Below, in pieces: positions 24,771 through 35,948 of a DNA stretch of 64,000 nt. The stretch comes from Adiantum capillus-veneris (Eukaryota; Streptophyta; Polypodiopsida; Polypodiales; Pteridaceae): contig CM043948.1 in the NCBI GenBank assembly GCA_014529385.2, positions 82,317,760-82,381,759 on the forward strand, written 5' to 3'. The number at the start of each line of letters is the position of its first letter. Position 1 is the stretch's first letter. A program made the translations under genes and the position numbers. A model generated the notes under the pieces. The model saw only the letters and a program-made list of their open reading frames with translations, searched no databases and was not told the DNA's origin.

Positions 24771-27700
24771 AACCTATCATCTCTAGTAAGATGGGAGGTT
24801 TGGCCTTAAGATTCACCATGTAACCAACCTATACATCATTGTATTATGAAGAGTAAAAAAGCAAAGCTCCACCACTTGTCCAAGCTAGTTCTAAAATCCA
24901 CATGGAGATAAGCAAGCTCCACCATTTGTCGAATCTCTCTTCCATTAAAACATGAAAAAACTCATCTATGTTGTACAGGGGGACTTTTTTCCAAGGTCCA
25001 CCACTTGTCCAAGCTAGGATCCCTAGTAGCACGAGTGGTTTGGTCTCAAGATACACCACTTGTACACTCTATGTCATTATATTAAGAAGAACTATGTATT
25101 AAGGTCCACCACTTGTCCAACCTATAAGGTTATATCTTAAATGGTATCCTTTCTCACCACTTGAAATGCCCATGATATGTTTTACACGGGGGTTTCATTC
25201 CAAGGTCCACCACTTGTCCAAGCTAACTCTATTCAAACATAGAGAGAAGCAAAGGTCCACCACTTGTCCAAGCTAACTCTATTCAAACATAGAGAGAAGC
25301 AAAGGTTCACCACTTGTCAAAGCTAGGCTCCGTTGAAGTATGGAGAGAAGTAACCTCCATCATTTTTCCAAGATAGGTGCCATTCAAACATGGAAAGAAT
25401 CAAGATCTACCATGTCTCCGAGATTCTAGGCTCCATTGAAACACCCTAAAACCATGATATTTTGTACATGGGGTGTTTGCATTCAAGGTCTACCACTTCT
25501 CTAACGTATTATACCTAGTAGCATGAGTGATTTGGTCTTAAGATTCACCACTTATCCACTCTATGTCATTATATTAAGAATAACTGGGTGTTAAGGTCCA
25601 CCACTAGTCCAACCTATAAGGGTATATCTTAAATGGTATCCTTCACCACTTATCAAGGTCCATCACCACTTTTCCAACCTATAAGGTTATATCTTGAATG
25701 ATATTTTTCCTCATCACTTGTAATGTCCATGCTATGTTTTACAAAGGGGTTTTGTTCCAAGACCCACCACTTGTCCAAGCTAACTCCATCCACCACTTGT
25801 CCAAGATAGGCTCCATTGAAACATGGAGAGAAGGATGATCCACCATTTCTCCAAGATAGGTTCCATTGAAACATTGAGAGAAGCAATCTCCACCATGTCT
25901 CCAAGCTAGGCTCCATTGAAATACCCTAAACCCATAATTTTGTACATGAGGGGTTTACATTCAAGGTCCACCACTTGTCCAACCTATTATCCCTAGTAGC
26001 AAGAGTGGTTTGGTCTCAAGATTCACCACTTGTACACTCTATGTCATTATATTAAGAAGAAATATGTGTTAAAGTCCACCACTTGTCCAGCCTATAAGGT
26101 TATATTTTAAATAGTATCCTTTCTCACCACTTGAAATGCCCATGATATGTTTTACATGGGGGTTTCATTCCAAGGTCCACCACTTGTCCAAGCTAACTCT
26201 ATTAAAACATATAGAGAAAGAAAGGTCCACCACTTGTCCAAGCTAGGCTCATTGAAACATGGAGAGAAATAAGCTCCACCATGTCTCCAAGTTGCTAGGC
26301 TCCATTGAAATACCCAATACCCATAATTTTTTGTACATGGGGGGTTTACATTCAAGGTTCACCACTTGTCCAACCTATTATCCCTAGTAGGTTTGGTCTC
26401 ATGATTCACCACTTGTCCACTCTATGTCATTATATTAAGAGGAATTAGGTGTTAAGGTCCACCACTTGTCCAACCTATAATGTTATAGCTTGAATGGTAT
26501 TTTTTCTCACCACTTGTAATGCCCATGACATGATTTACATGGGGGTTTTGTTCCAAGGTACACCACTTATCCAAGATAAATCTATTGAAACATAGAGAGA
26601 AACAAAGGTCCACCACTTTTCCAAGCTAGGCTGCATTGAAACATGGACCTTAATACCAAATTATTTCTAGTAGCATGAGTGATATTTTGTACATGGGGCG
26701 TTTACATTCAAGGTCCACCACTTGTCCAACCTATTTCCCTAGTAGGTTTGGTCCCAATTTCACCACTTATCCACTCTATGTCATTATATTAAGAATAATT
26801 GGGTGTTAAGGTCCACCAGTTGTCCAACCTATAAGGTTATATATTGAATGGTATTTTTTCTCACCACTTGTAATGCCCATGATATGTTTTACATGGGGTT
26901 TTTGTTCCAAGGTCCACCACTTTTCCAAGATAACTCTATTTAAACATAGAGAGAAACAAAGGTCCACCACTTGTCCAATCTAAGCTCCATTGAAACATGG
27001 AGAGAATGATGCTGCACCATTTATCCAAGATAGGCTGCATTGAAACATGGAGAGAAGCAAGCTTTACCATGTTTCCAAGCTAGGATCCATTGAAACACTC
27101 TAGGGGGTTTTATTTCAAGGCCCACCACTTGTTTAACCTATTATCCCTAGTAGCATGAGTGGTTTGGTTTCAAGATTCACCACTTGTACACTCTATATCA
27201 TTATATTGTGTTAAAGTCCACCACTTGTCCAACCTATAAGGTTATATCTTAAATGGTATCCTTTCTCGCCACTTGAAATGCCCATGATATGTTTTACATG
27301 GGAGTTTCATTCCAAGATCCACCACTTGTCCAAGCTAACCATATTCAAACATAGAGAGAAACAAAGGTCCACGACTTGTCCAAGCTAGGCTCCATTGAAA
27401 CATGGAGAGAAGGAACCTCCACCATTTCTCCTAGATAGGCTCCATTAAAACATGGAGAGAAGTAAGTTCCACCATGTCTCCAAGATGCTAGGCTCCATTG
27501 AAATACGCAAAACCCATGATATTTTGTACATGGGTGATTTACATTCAAGGTCAACCATTTCTCCAACCTATTATCCCTAGTAGGTTTGGTCTCACAATTC
27601 ACCACTTTTCCACTATATGTCATTATAATAAGAGGAATTGGGTGCTAAGGTCCACCACTTGTCCAGCCTATAAGGTTATACCTTGAATGGTATTTTTTCT

Positions 27701-28470
27701 CACCACTTGTAATGCCCATGACATGCTTTACATGGGGGTTTTGTTCCAAGGTTCACCACTTGTCCAAGAAAATTCTATTGAAACATAGAGAGAAACAAAG
27801 GTCCACCACTTTTCCAAGCTAGGCTCCATTGAAACATGGACCTTAATACCAAATTATTCCTAGTAGCATGAGTAATATTTTGTACATGGGGGGTTTGCAT
27901 TCAAGGTCCACCACTTGTCCAACGTACTTTTCCTAGTAGGTTTGGTCGCAAGATTCACCACTTGTCCACTCTATGTCATTATATTAATAATAATTGGGTG
28001 TTAAGGTCCACCACTTTTCCAACCTATAAGGTTATATATTGAATGGTATTTTTTCTCACCACTTGTAATGTCCATGATATGTTTTACATGGGGATTTTGT
28101 TCCAAGGTCCACCACTTGTCCAAGCTAGATCTGTTCAAACATAGAGAGAAACAAACATGCACCACTTGTCCAAGGTAGGCTCCATTGAAACATGGAGAGA
28201 ATGATGCTCCACCATTTATCCAAGATAGACTCCATTGAAACATGGAGAGAAGTAAGCTCCACCATGTTTCCAAGATGCTAGAGTCCATTGAAATACCCAA
28301 AACCCTGATACTTTGTACATGGGGGGTTTACATTCAAGGTCCACCACTTGTCCAACCTATTATCCCTAGTAGCATGAGTGGCTTGGTCTCAGGATTCACC
28401 ACTTGTCCACTCTATATCATTATATTAAGAAAAATTGGGTTTCCATATCTAAATGGATCTTTGCTTGGAT
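24771..28470 (-). repeat. inverted core-repeat array
   Basis: The core appears as its reverse complement, aaggtccaccacttgtccaa, in diverged monomers that read in the minus direction with the same sub-unit order as the forward arrays (ccataatgttttacatgggg, ctccattgaaacatggagag and attatccctagtagcatgag). There is no a/b higher-order pattern. The array ends about 300 bp before the second FCP1-like exon. Confidence 0.92.
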
Positions 28471-28777
28471 AAGTGGTAGACCTTGAGACCTAAATACCCA
28501 TTCTACACTAGAGCATTGGTTAAGCCTTATACACTTCAAGCATACCTTTAACAACAAGTAGTAGTTATTAGTTGACTTAAATCTAGTTGAACTCCATGGT
28601 ATTGAGACTAAGAGAGAGTGTAGCATAAAAAAGAGTCAGGATTTTAATTTGACTTTCTTTCTATTAATGAGTAGATCATAGATGGATTTTGGTATCTAAT
28701 AAAACCTTAGGGTAGACAATGTAAAAATCATGTCTATTGTTGTGTTTGCATTAAGTGTTCTTGTTCTTTAATTTCAG

Positions 28778-29553
28778 AACCATTACAGAAAAATGGATTG
28801 GCTATATGCTGGCATAAATTGAAGAAAACTATTGAATTACCCATCCAACCTCCTCCAAGACCTTGTCCAAGGAATGAATCACCTCCTTATCACCTACCAC
28901 TTGCTTTCAAGGACATCAAAAGAGTACTTATCTTGGATCTAGAGGGGTTACTTCTCAAGACAGTTGAAATGAAACATGGAGATTCTATGCCATCTTGGGC
29001 TCAACACATGCGACTTGTGGAGGACAAAGATGAAGTTTATCATGTGGTGCGACCAGACGCACAAAGTTTTTTGGATTTTTGTGCTGAATACTTTGAGCTA
29101 TGGATATGGAGTTGCTATAACTTAACAAGGGTGCAACGCATCACACAAAAGTGTTTTCCTGAGCAGTATACCAAGTTCAAGGTGTTTATGAGTAACAAAA
29201 ATTGCCAAAATCCAAATATCATGTTAGGATTTACAAGGGTTTATCACAAAAATCTGAGTGATATTTGGAAGATATTTGAGGATTTGGATGCAAACAATAC
29301 CTTAATTTTTTATGACACTCCATATAGGGTGATGTGGAACATGCCAGGGACATATCTTATATTTCCAAAGATGTGGAGGCAAACTTCCGAGCAACTTCAA
29401 AACTTCTTGCAGAGAACCATAATTCCATGGTTGGTAGGATGGTTGTATGCAAGAGATAAGAGAGTCTATACATATAACACAATTGTAAATCAGTATAGTG
29501 ATTCTGAGACAAATTATGTCCTTGGTGTGTACTTGTCAACACGAAAGCATTGA
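28778..29553 (+). CDS. second FCP1/NIF-like exon, catalytically degenerate
   Basis: The exon follows a good acceptor (ttctttaatttCAG, 28777) and is in phase 1. There is no ATG near its start, so it must be spliced to an upstream exon. The stop TGA (29551-29553) overlaps an AATAAA signal at 29553-29558. A Pro-rich lead (LPIQPPPRPCPRNESPP) is followed by the FCP1-like fold: ILDLEGLLL (motif I with Glu for the second Asp), WSCYNL in the motif II position, a HKNL lysine and FYDTPYRVMW in place of the usual DDSP. Two of the acidic metal ligands are thus altered, so a scaffold or pseudophosphatase role is more likely than catalysis. It is only distantly similar to the exon at 22.5-23.7 kb, so it is an old duplicate, not a recent copy. 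No frameshift is seen. Confidence 0.65.
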
Positions 29554-29671
29554 ATAAATATGGCTATAAGATGCTTTTTTTATTCTAGTGTGTATCTTTC
29601 AACATTTGTATAATTTGATATAGTCTTTTTTTTTTTTATAAAAGGTGTGTCAATTTTATGAACACCTGAAT

Positions 29672-29790
29672 GGAGTGCACCCTACTCTAAGGAGACTTCA
29701 ATGTACTATTGGAGTGCATCCTATTGTAAGGGGACTCTGATGTATTGCTAGAGTGCACCCAAATTTCTGGGGACTCATTTTTTATTTGAT
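29672..29790. repeat. 39-bp tandem repeat, three copies
   Basis: The word gagtgca recurs with a 39-bp period (units from 29672, 29711 and 29750), with ggggact in register. It lies in the probable 3' flank of the second FCP1-like exon. Confidence 0.85.
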
Positions 29791-30394
29791 TGGGGCCTAT
29801 GTTGGGTCATATAGTAAAAGAAATTCATTTTTTGTCAATTCATATCGAGGTTGCATTTATTTGGAACTATGAAAGAATTGATGTTTGATGTCAAAATAAA
29901 ACTTGTAAGTGTGGATCAGAGAATTCATGGACTTTAAATATGTGAGAGGGATCTTTTTCTTGGGCACAAATGTTTGCTTCAAGAATTTTGTCATTACATA
30001 CTTTATGTGAAAGAGTTTTAGAACCTAAAAGACTTTGAAAACAAAACTATGGAATCTAAGTGTATGTATTCTTGAATGGCTTGAAAGTTGATGTATACAT
30101 GCATGTCGCCTTGATGAAGATTTAGATCTGACAAGATGGAAAGATATAATTCTTGGACGTTACCTTTGTCAATTTGGTAATAACATATTTAACTTTCTTT
30201 TAATATGGGTGGAAAATATATTATTATGTGCATTTGGAAAATATATTATTATGTGCATATTTAACTTTCTTTTAATATGGGTGGAAAATATATTATTATG
30301 TGCATTTGGAACCTAATTGCTTGACCTTCAAACCAAGATTCCTATGTTATTTTTTCATATACTTTTTTATACTGAATTAAGATTGTGGATGCAA
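29791..30394. other. non-coding spacer
   Basis: Apart from the 72-bp duplication, I see no gene, RNA or element in this AT-rich stretch. Confidence 0.5.
30182..30310. repeat. 72-bp duplication of an AT-rich unit
   Basis: The segment starting atttaactttcttttaatat is found at 30187 and again 72 bp later, each time followed by gggtggaaaatatattatta. The two copies are almost identical. Confidence 0.9.
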
Positions 30395-31790
30395 GGTCCA
30401 CCACTTGTTCAAGCTAGATCTAAGAAAGTATATATACTGAGTCTTCAAACTAGTAAACCAAGGGGAGAGAGAAGCAGGGTCCATCACTTGTCCAAGCTCA
30501 TCTCTAGACAACATAGAGAGATGTTATGTCTACTAATTGTCCAATATAGTCATGGAGAAATGATAGAAGGTTGATCCACTTGTCCAACCTATCATCTCTA
30601 GTAAAATGGGAGGTTTGGCCTTAAGATTCACCATGTAACCAACATATACTTCATTGTATTATGAAGAGTAGAAAAGAAAAGCTCCACCACTTGTCTAAGG
30701 TAGTTCCAAAATCAACATGGAGAGAAGAAAGCTTCACCATTTGTCCAAGATAGGTTCCATTAAAACATGGAAAACCTCATATATGTTGTACATGGAAGCT
30801 TTTTTCCAAGGTCCACCACTTGTCCAAGCTAGGATCCATTAAAACATGGATAGAAACAAGGCTCCACAACTCGTCCAACCTTTATAGCTGCGAAGTGTAC
30901 CGGTTGTCTAAACTAGGCATGGGAAAATAATAGAAGGTCCACCACTTATCCAATATATTATCTCTAATAGCATGGGAGGTTTGGTCTCAAGATTTAGGAA
31001 TTGGCTGACCTGTATTTCATTGTATTATGATGAATTTGGTTTTAAAGTCAACTACTTATCCAAGCTATAAGTTTATATCTTGAATGGTATTCCTTCCCAT
31101 CACTTAGAAAACCAATGATATGTTGTACATGGGAGGGTTTGTTACAAGGTCCACCACTTGTCCAAGCTAGTTTCATTGAAACATGGATGAAGACAAGCTC
31201 CACCATTTGTTAAAGCTAGACTCCATTGAAATCTAGAAAATCCATTCTATGTTGTACATGGGGTTTTTGTTTTAAGGTCCAACACTTGTCCAAGCTAAGA
31301 TCCATTGAAACATGGAGTAGAGAAACACTCCACCACTTGTCCAAGCTAGGCAACATTGATAGTAGTTGGTTTATTTTGAAGATCCACCACGTGTCTAAGC
31401 TAACTCTATTGAAACATAGAGAGAAGCAAAGGTCCACCAACTGTTCAAGCTAGGCTCCATTGAAACATGGACAGAAGCAAGCTCCACCATTTCTCCAAGA
31501 TAGACTCCATTGAAACATGGAGAGAATCAAAGGTCCACCATTTCTCCAAGCCAAGATCTAGTTGTCCAACCTATAAGGTTATATCTTAAATGGTAATCTT
31601 TCTAATCACTTGGAATACCCATGATATGTTTTACATGGGGGTTTTGTTCCAAGATCACCACTTGTCCAAGCTAACTCTATTGAAACATAGAGAGAAGCAA
31701 AGGTCCACCACTTGTCCAAGCTAGTCTCCATTGAAACAAGGAGAGAAGCAAGCTCCATCATTTCTCCAAGATAGGCTAGCATGGATAAGT
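30395..31790 (-). repeat. inverted core-repeat array with second inverted array-end module
   Basis: The first 200 bp (about 30410-30600) repeats the module at 24600-24770 in direct orientation with scattered changes, including tctagacaacatagagagat and ctactaattgtcc. Reversed, diverged monomers follow up to about 31780. The similarity to the 24.6 kb array continues beyond the module (aagatgggaggtttggcc and tgtattatgaagagta in the same order), so a segment of at least 400 bp was duplicated. Confidence 0.88.
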
Positions 31791-32377
31791 GCACCTTGAA
31801 ACCAACCTTCCTATGAGGCAATAGAGCATATGCTACATATTTTATGTATGCCCCATGCCTCAAATTAAGAAGTTATAGATTAGAAGTGGACCTTGCTTAA
31901 ATGTCACATGCAATAAATTAAGGAAAAATAGCCAAGTGGATTGTATTCCTCAATGGATCCTTGCTTTCACAAGTTGTGAACCTTGAGTCACTTTTACATT
32001 AACTTGGACAAGTGGTGGACCTAGAAACCAAGCTCTCCATGTTGAGATAAGTTGTAGGTAGGACATTAGAACATAGACAACGATAATGGATGCACTATAC
32101 TCCTCTCCTAATAATCCAATTGATTGAAACCATGATATTTTAGTTGTTTTCATTGTGTATTGTATGTGCATAAAGTGGAATGAGACCTTAAGAAAACTCA
32201 AATTTTTGACAAAATCTCTATATTTTATACATGATATATTGAAAGTTGTCCAACCTGGGAATTGGGATTTTCCCACTTTACCTAATATGGTCTTTAATGG
32301 TTTTCCACCCAAAGAGCTTCGTAAAGAAATAGCTCGAAAACTGTTAAAAAGAATGTGAACCTTATACTCTCATTGCA
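31791..32377. other. boundary region, no gene recognised
   Basis: A single forward core copy is at about 32005-32023. A short plus-strand open frame at 32155-32358 has no recognisable domain and runs into the integrase remnant. It may be the decayed end of the same pol gene. Confidence 0.4.
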
Positions 32378-32830
32378 GGAACTCTCTACAGTCTAGGGAA
32401 GGATGATATTCTTAGGCGTTGTGCCCATGAGGATGAGTATTTATACATACTGTAAGAAGCCCACATGAGTATAGCCAGAAGACATTTCTCAGGGGAACTA
32501 ACACCTAGAAAGGTGTTGCAATCAAGCTATTGGTAGCCTACTTTATTCAAGGATGCATCACTTTTTGCGAAAGGATGTGATGAATGCCAACATTACAAGA
32601 TCACACAAAAAAAGGATAAGATGCCCTTACATCCTATTAAAGTGACTCAACCATTTGAAAAATGGGGTTTGGACTTTGTAGGCCCAATTAGTCCGGCAGC
32701 TCGTAGCACTCAATCTCGATATATTATCGTTGCCACTGACTATGTGACAAACTGGGCGGAAGCCACAGCGACACGTAAGGCAGATACGAGGTCAACTGCC
32801 AAGTTTCTCTTTGAGAACATTATTATACTA
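32378..32830 (+). pseudogene. Ty3/gypsy integrase fragment
   Basis: One frame reads through an integrase zinc-binding region (H..H....C..C type: HEDEYLYIL, EAHMSIARRH, then CDECQHYK) followed by the start of the catalytic core, WGLDFVGPISP...YIIVATDYVTNWAEA, where the Asp of LDFVGP and of ATDYV are the first catalytic-core landmarks. In-frame stops occur after YLYIL and after SSYW, and similarity ends near 32830, before the remaining D,E residues. Integrase inserts retroelement cDNA into the genome. This copy is dead and isolated from the rest of pol. Confidence 0.85.
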
Positions 32831-34661
32831 TCAGAAAATCATCAAAAAATAGTTCTTTTGATTATTTTTTATCATTTTTCTCAATATTGCAACCTAAAAA
32901 TAGAGAAATTCAACAAAAAACATTAAAGCTGTGTTTTTCAATGGATTTTCTTAATTATTGGATTTTCACTTTGCTTTATTAGAGTATTTTGTTATTTTCT
33001 TTGATTTTTCAATAAACGGTTCAAAAATTAATAATAAATAGTAAAGGAGCTCAAATGAAAAAATTGAAGACACGGTGGTGATCAAAAAGTCAAGATGGAC
33101 AAGCACAAAAAATTTCAATTAAACTGGAAGATGGAAGCGGGAAGCCTAAATTAGGCGGCCAAACCTACTTTTGCAAAATTCTTGCAGAATGAGCTATAGG
33201 AATCCGATTGGGGAAATTTTTTAGTTTAACATAGATTTCACGGACTAGTAGGACTAACAGGGGGAATCTCGGGGAAAATGATTCGGGAAGTCCGGGTATA
33301 CATATCCCAGGTAGGCTAAAACCACCTCATTTCCACTTGTTGCCTTTGGAGAGAGAGCTTTTTGACCTTTTTCGTGCGTCTTTTCCGGAGTCTACAGTCA
33401 CCCGTTTTCAGCGTCGTCTCACACGAGACATGAGGGGTAAGTTCTTTACTCATCACTGATCCATTTTGTACGGCCGGTAGCTAGTCTAAACCCCTAGAAA
33501 AAACCCTAGAATCCGAGCAGTGCATGAAGACCTACGACCAAAAATCGACCATAGCGGCCTGTCAGCTCAACCAAATTGGATGAGATTTGAGTTGTAGCAT
33601 GCCCAATATATTAGAACACTTCTATATCAACAGTTGACCATTCGGCAATGGTCGAGGGGGTCCCAAGTAGAAAAGTTAGGTTTTTGACAGATGCCAGAAT
33701 TGTATTCTGACTCCACAGACAGCTTACCTACGAGGTCTATACACAATGTATATGATTGGTTTCGTAAAATCAATCAAGCAAAGCCCTCAAAAAGTAGAAA
33801 ACGGCTCAAAGGCTATCAAGCATCAAATTCGACACACGAGATCAAACTGACTCCAAATGGGCCAAAATTGGATGAGTTGCTTCACAACTATATTGCGGAC
33901 AAGTCCATAGCCTTAAAAGTGACTAACCAACTCAACAGGCAGTGTAGTCACAGAAATCGGTGATTTCATAGTCGACAAAGAACAAAGTGATTCCGGCAAG
34001 ACCAAACTTTACCAAATTCAATTTAAGACTTGTTTTAGGTATATAGAATGTGTTTATGTCAAAAATTTTAAGTTTTGCAAGAAACATGTGACTGCTGTAA
34101 ATAATCGCGAGTATTTACTTTTGCACTATTTTGACTTGAAAGTTGCATCATCACCTCACCTATCACTTGTACACACCTATTACATGCCAAAATTCAAGTA
34201 TGAGCCAAAATCATCACATATAACTTAAAAATTTGCCAAAAACACAAAGAAGTCCTTGCAAGCCAAATTCTAAGTTATGAGCAACATTTTTTAATCCAAA
34301 TCACCTCATATCACATACATAAGGTCTATACAATGCTTAGAACCAAGTTATACCAAAAAATGTTCATTTTGGCCAAAATGGGCCATCATACATCCAAAGT
34401 ACATGAGGTCCTAAGCCCACTAGCCAAGTTTGAACAAATTTGGAGCTCAGAATCTCAAAATCTCTTTACATCTACTGTATCGAAGACCTAAAGCCTAAAT
34501 CTAGCACCATTTTCATCCTATGCATCCAAATGAGCCCATATTTCACTAAGAGTATGTATTTGGTATATACTTCAATCCTGTAATGTCAAATTTGCAAAAA
34601 GTTGAAAAAATTACTCAGTTGTAAATAATCGTGATTATTTACTTTTGTTACAATTTTTTGT
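32831..34661. other. decayed repeat-derived spacer
   Basis: No supported gene. A 90-codon plus-strand frame at 33691-33963 has no recognised domain. The phrase gtaaataatcgcgagtattt (about 34096) recurs with changes at about 34620, suggesting remnants of one element's internal repeats. Confidence 0.4.
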
Positions 34662-34941
34662 TTGGACATCATAATTTTGATCTTTTCATGTTTTTATGCA
34701 TCTATGCATGTTCAAAAAATTGATTTACGGCAAATTGGACCAAATTTGTCAGCATTTCAGACTGAAGGACATTTCAGAGAGAATCTACCAAATTTGCTAA
34801 CTTTGACACTCTATTCACTCAGCAGGAGCCATGCAAGCAGCAGAGAGGGCCAAGAAGAAGCTCAAACAAAAAGAAAAATTGTAAGAGCTACCACCATAGC
34901 AACTGGACCCCGATTCAGTCAAAACCGCCAAAGCAACCTAC

Positions 34942-35948
34942 ATGTCAAGAGAACAGCTGGAAGAGCATAACACCACAGTGTTCACCGGAAGATTCAAGAG
35001 CGAAGAGGGACATCAGGTAGAGCTGCAACTTCTACCAAAAGAAGTTTATGATGTCACCGCAAAACCCCAGACAAAAGAAGCCACCAAGAGGATTGGACTC
35101 AGAGATTTCTATGAACAAGAGCCGTGTGGAGTGGACTTCCGAAAAGCTTGTGGTGTGGAGTGGAGCTCAGATCAAAGAAGATGGAACTGCTCAAATCTCG
35201 GACCAACAAATGAACAAAGTTGAAGTGGTGATTACCAAGGAGATAGTGGCAGAGGCACTGAAACTGCCAACAGAGGGAATGACAATGAGGGCGAGAGATA
35301 GAAAGACGGCAGGAACTTTCACCAAGGAAACTGCCGCTGCTACATTTGCCGACCTCATTTCACAAACAGCTGGAAGAGCCCGCAAGTTTGTACCACCAGC
35401 ACTTCCAGTTCCTTGCCAAAAGACCACCAAGGTATACGACACCAAATCATGCGGTTGCCACAACCTTTATGCAAGTCCTCAAATCAACAACCAAGCAACC
35501 AATTGAGCATGCACAATTGTCCACATTGAAAAGGACAAAGAAAGAAGGAAAAATCATGTATATGGGTGCACCAGAGGTTTTGACCAGGATTGCCTACCAT
35601 GCTATCGGCATGGCCAACAACTTACCACATGTCCCAAATCAGAACACTTGGATAGTGTCAGCACAACCTTCTCCTCAAACTACAAGATCTGCCGAGAGAT
35701 CATACAAGTCTGATAAAGATTCTGATGAGAGCTCGCCAGAACAGCACAGCGGTGAAAGCTCTAATAACGAGGAAAAAAGAGCACGACGGGAAGGAATGAA
35801 GGGAAAAGCCGTGGCAGCATACCAGGAGGAACCTGTACAAAAACAAGCCCGATTTGAAAAAAAAAACACTCCTACCAACGCAGCCGCCAAGCACAAGGTA
35901 AGGTTTTTCATGAGTTGTTTTAAGCCTATGAATCAAGTCAAAACTTAA
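34942..35948 (+). pseudogene. gag-like retrotransposon remnant, frameshifted
   Basis: Two overlapping frames (34942-35506 and 35346-35948) read as one diverged protein with a frame change in the overlap near 35390-35500. The first part has VVITKEIVAEALKLPTEG, reminiscent of the IAEALGLP motif in gag-like or plant-transposon proteins of Tat/Athila-type gypsy elements. The second has a hydrophilic, Ser/Glu/Lys-rich tail with a KKARRE-like basic patch. No zinc knuckle or enzyme motif is seen. It lies downstream of the gypsy integrase scrap but is separated from it by 2 kb of decayed sequence, so they may not be the same insertion. Confidence 0.45.

Noticed and set aside
28798-29553. Independent start codon for the second FCP1-like exon
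   Set aside because: The first codon of the open stretch is TTG, and the first ATG (about 28969) lies inside the motif I region, so a free-standing gene would lose its fold.
33301-33440. Possible LTR boundary or promoter near the ggagagagagctttttgacc stretch
   Set aside because: I found no matching second copy in the window and no target duplication.
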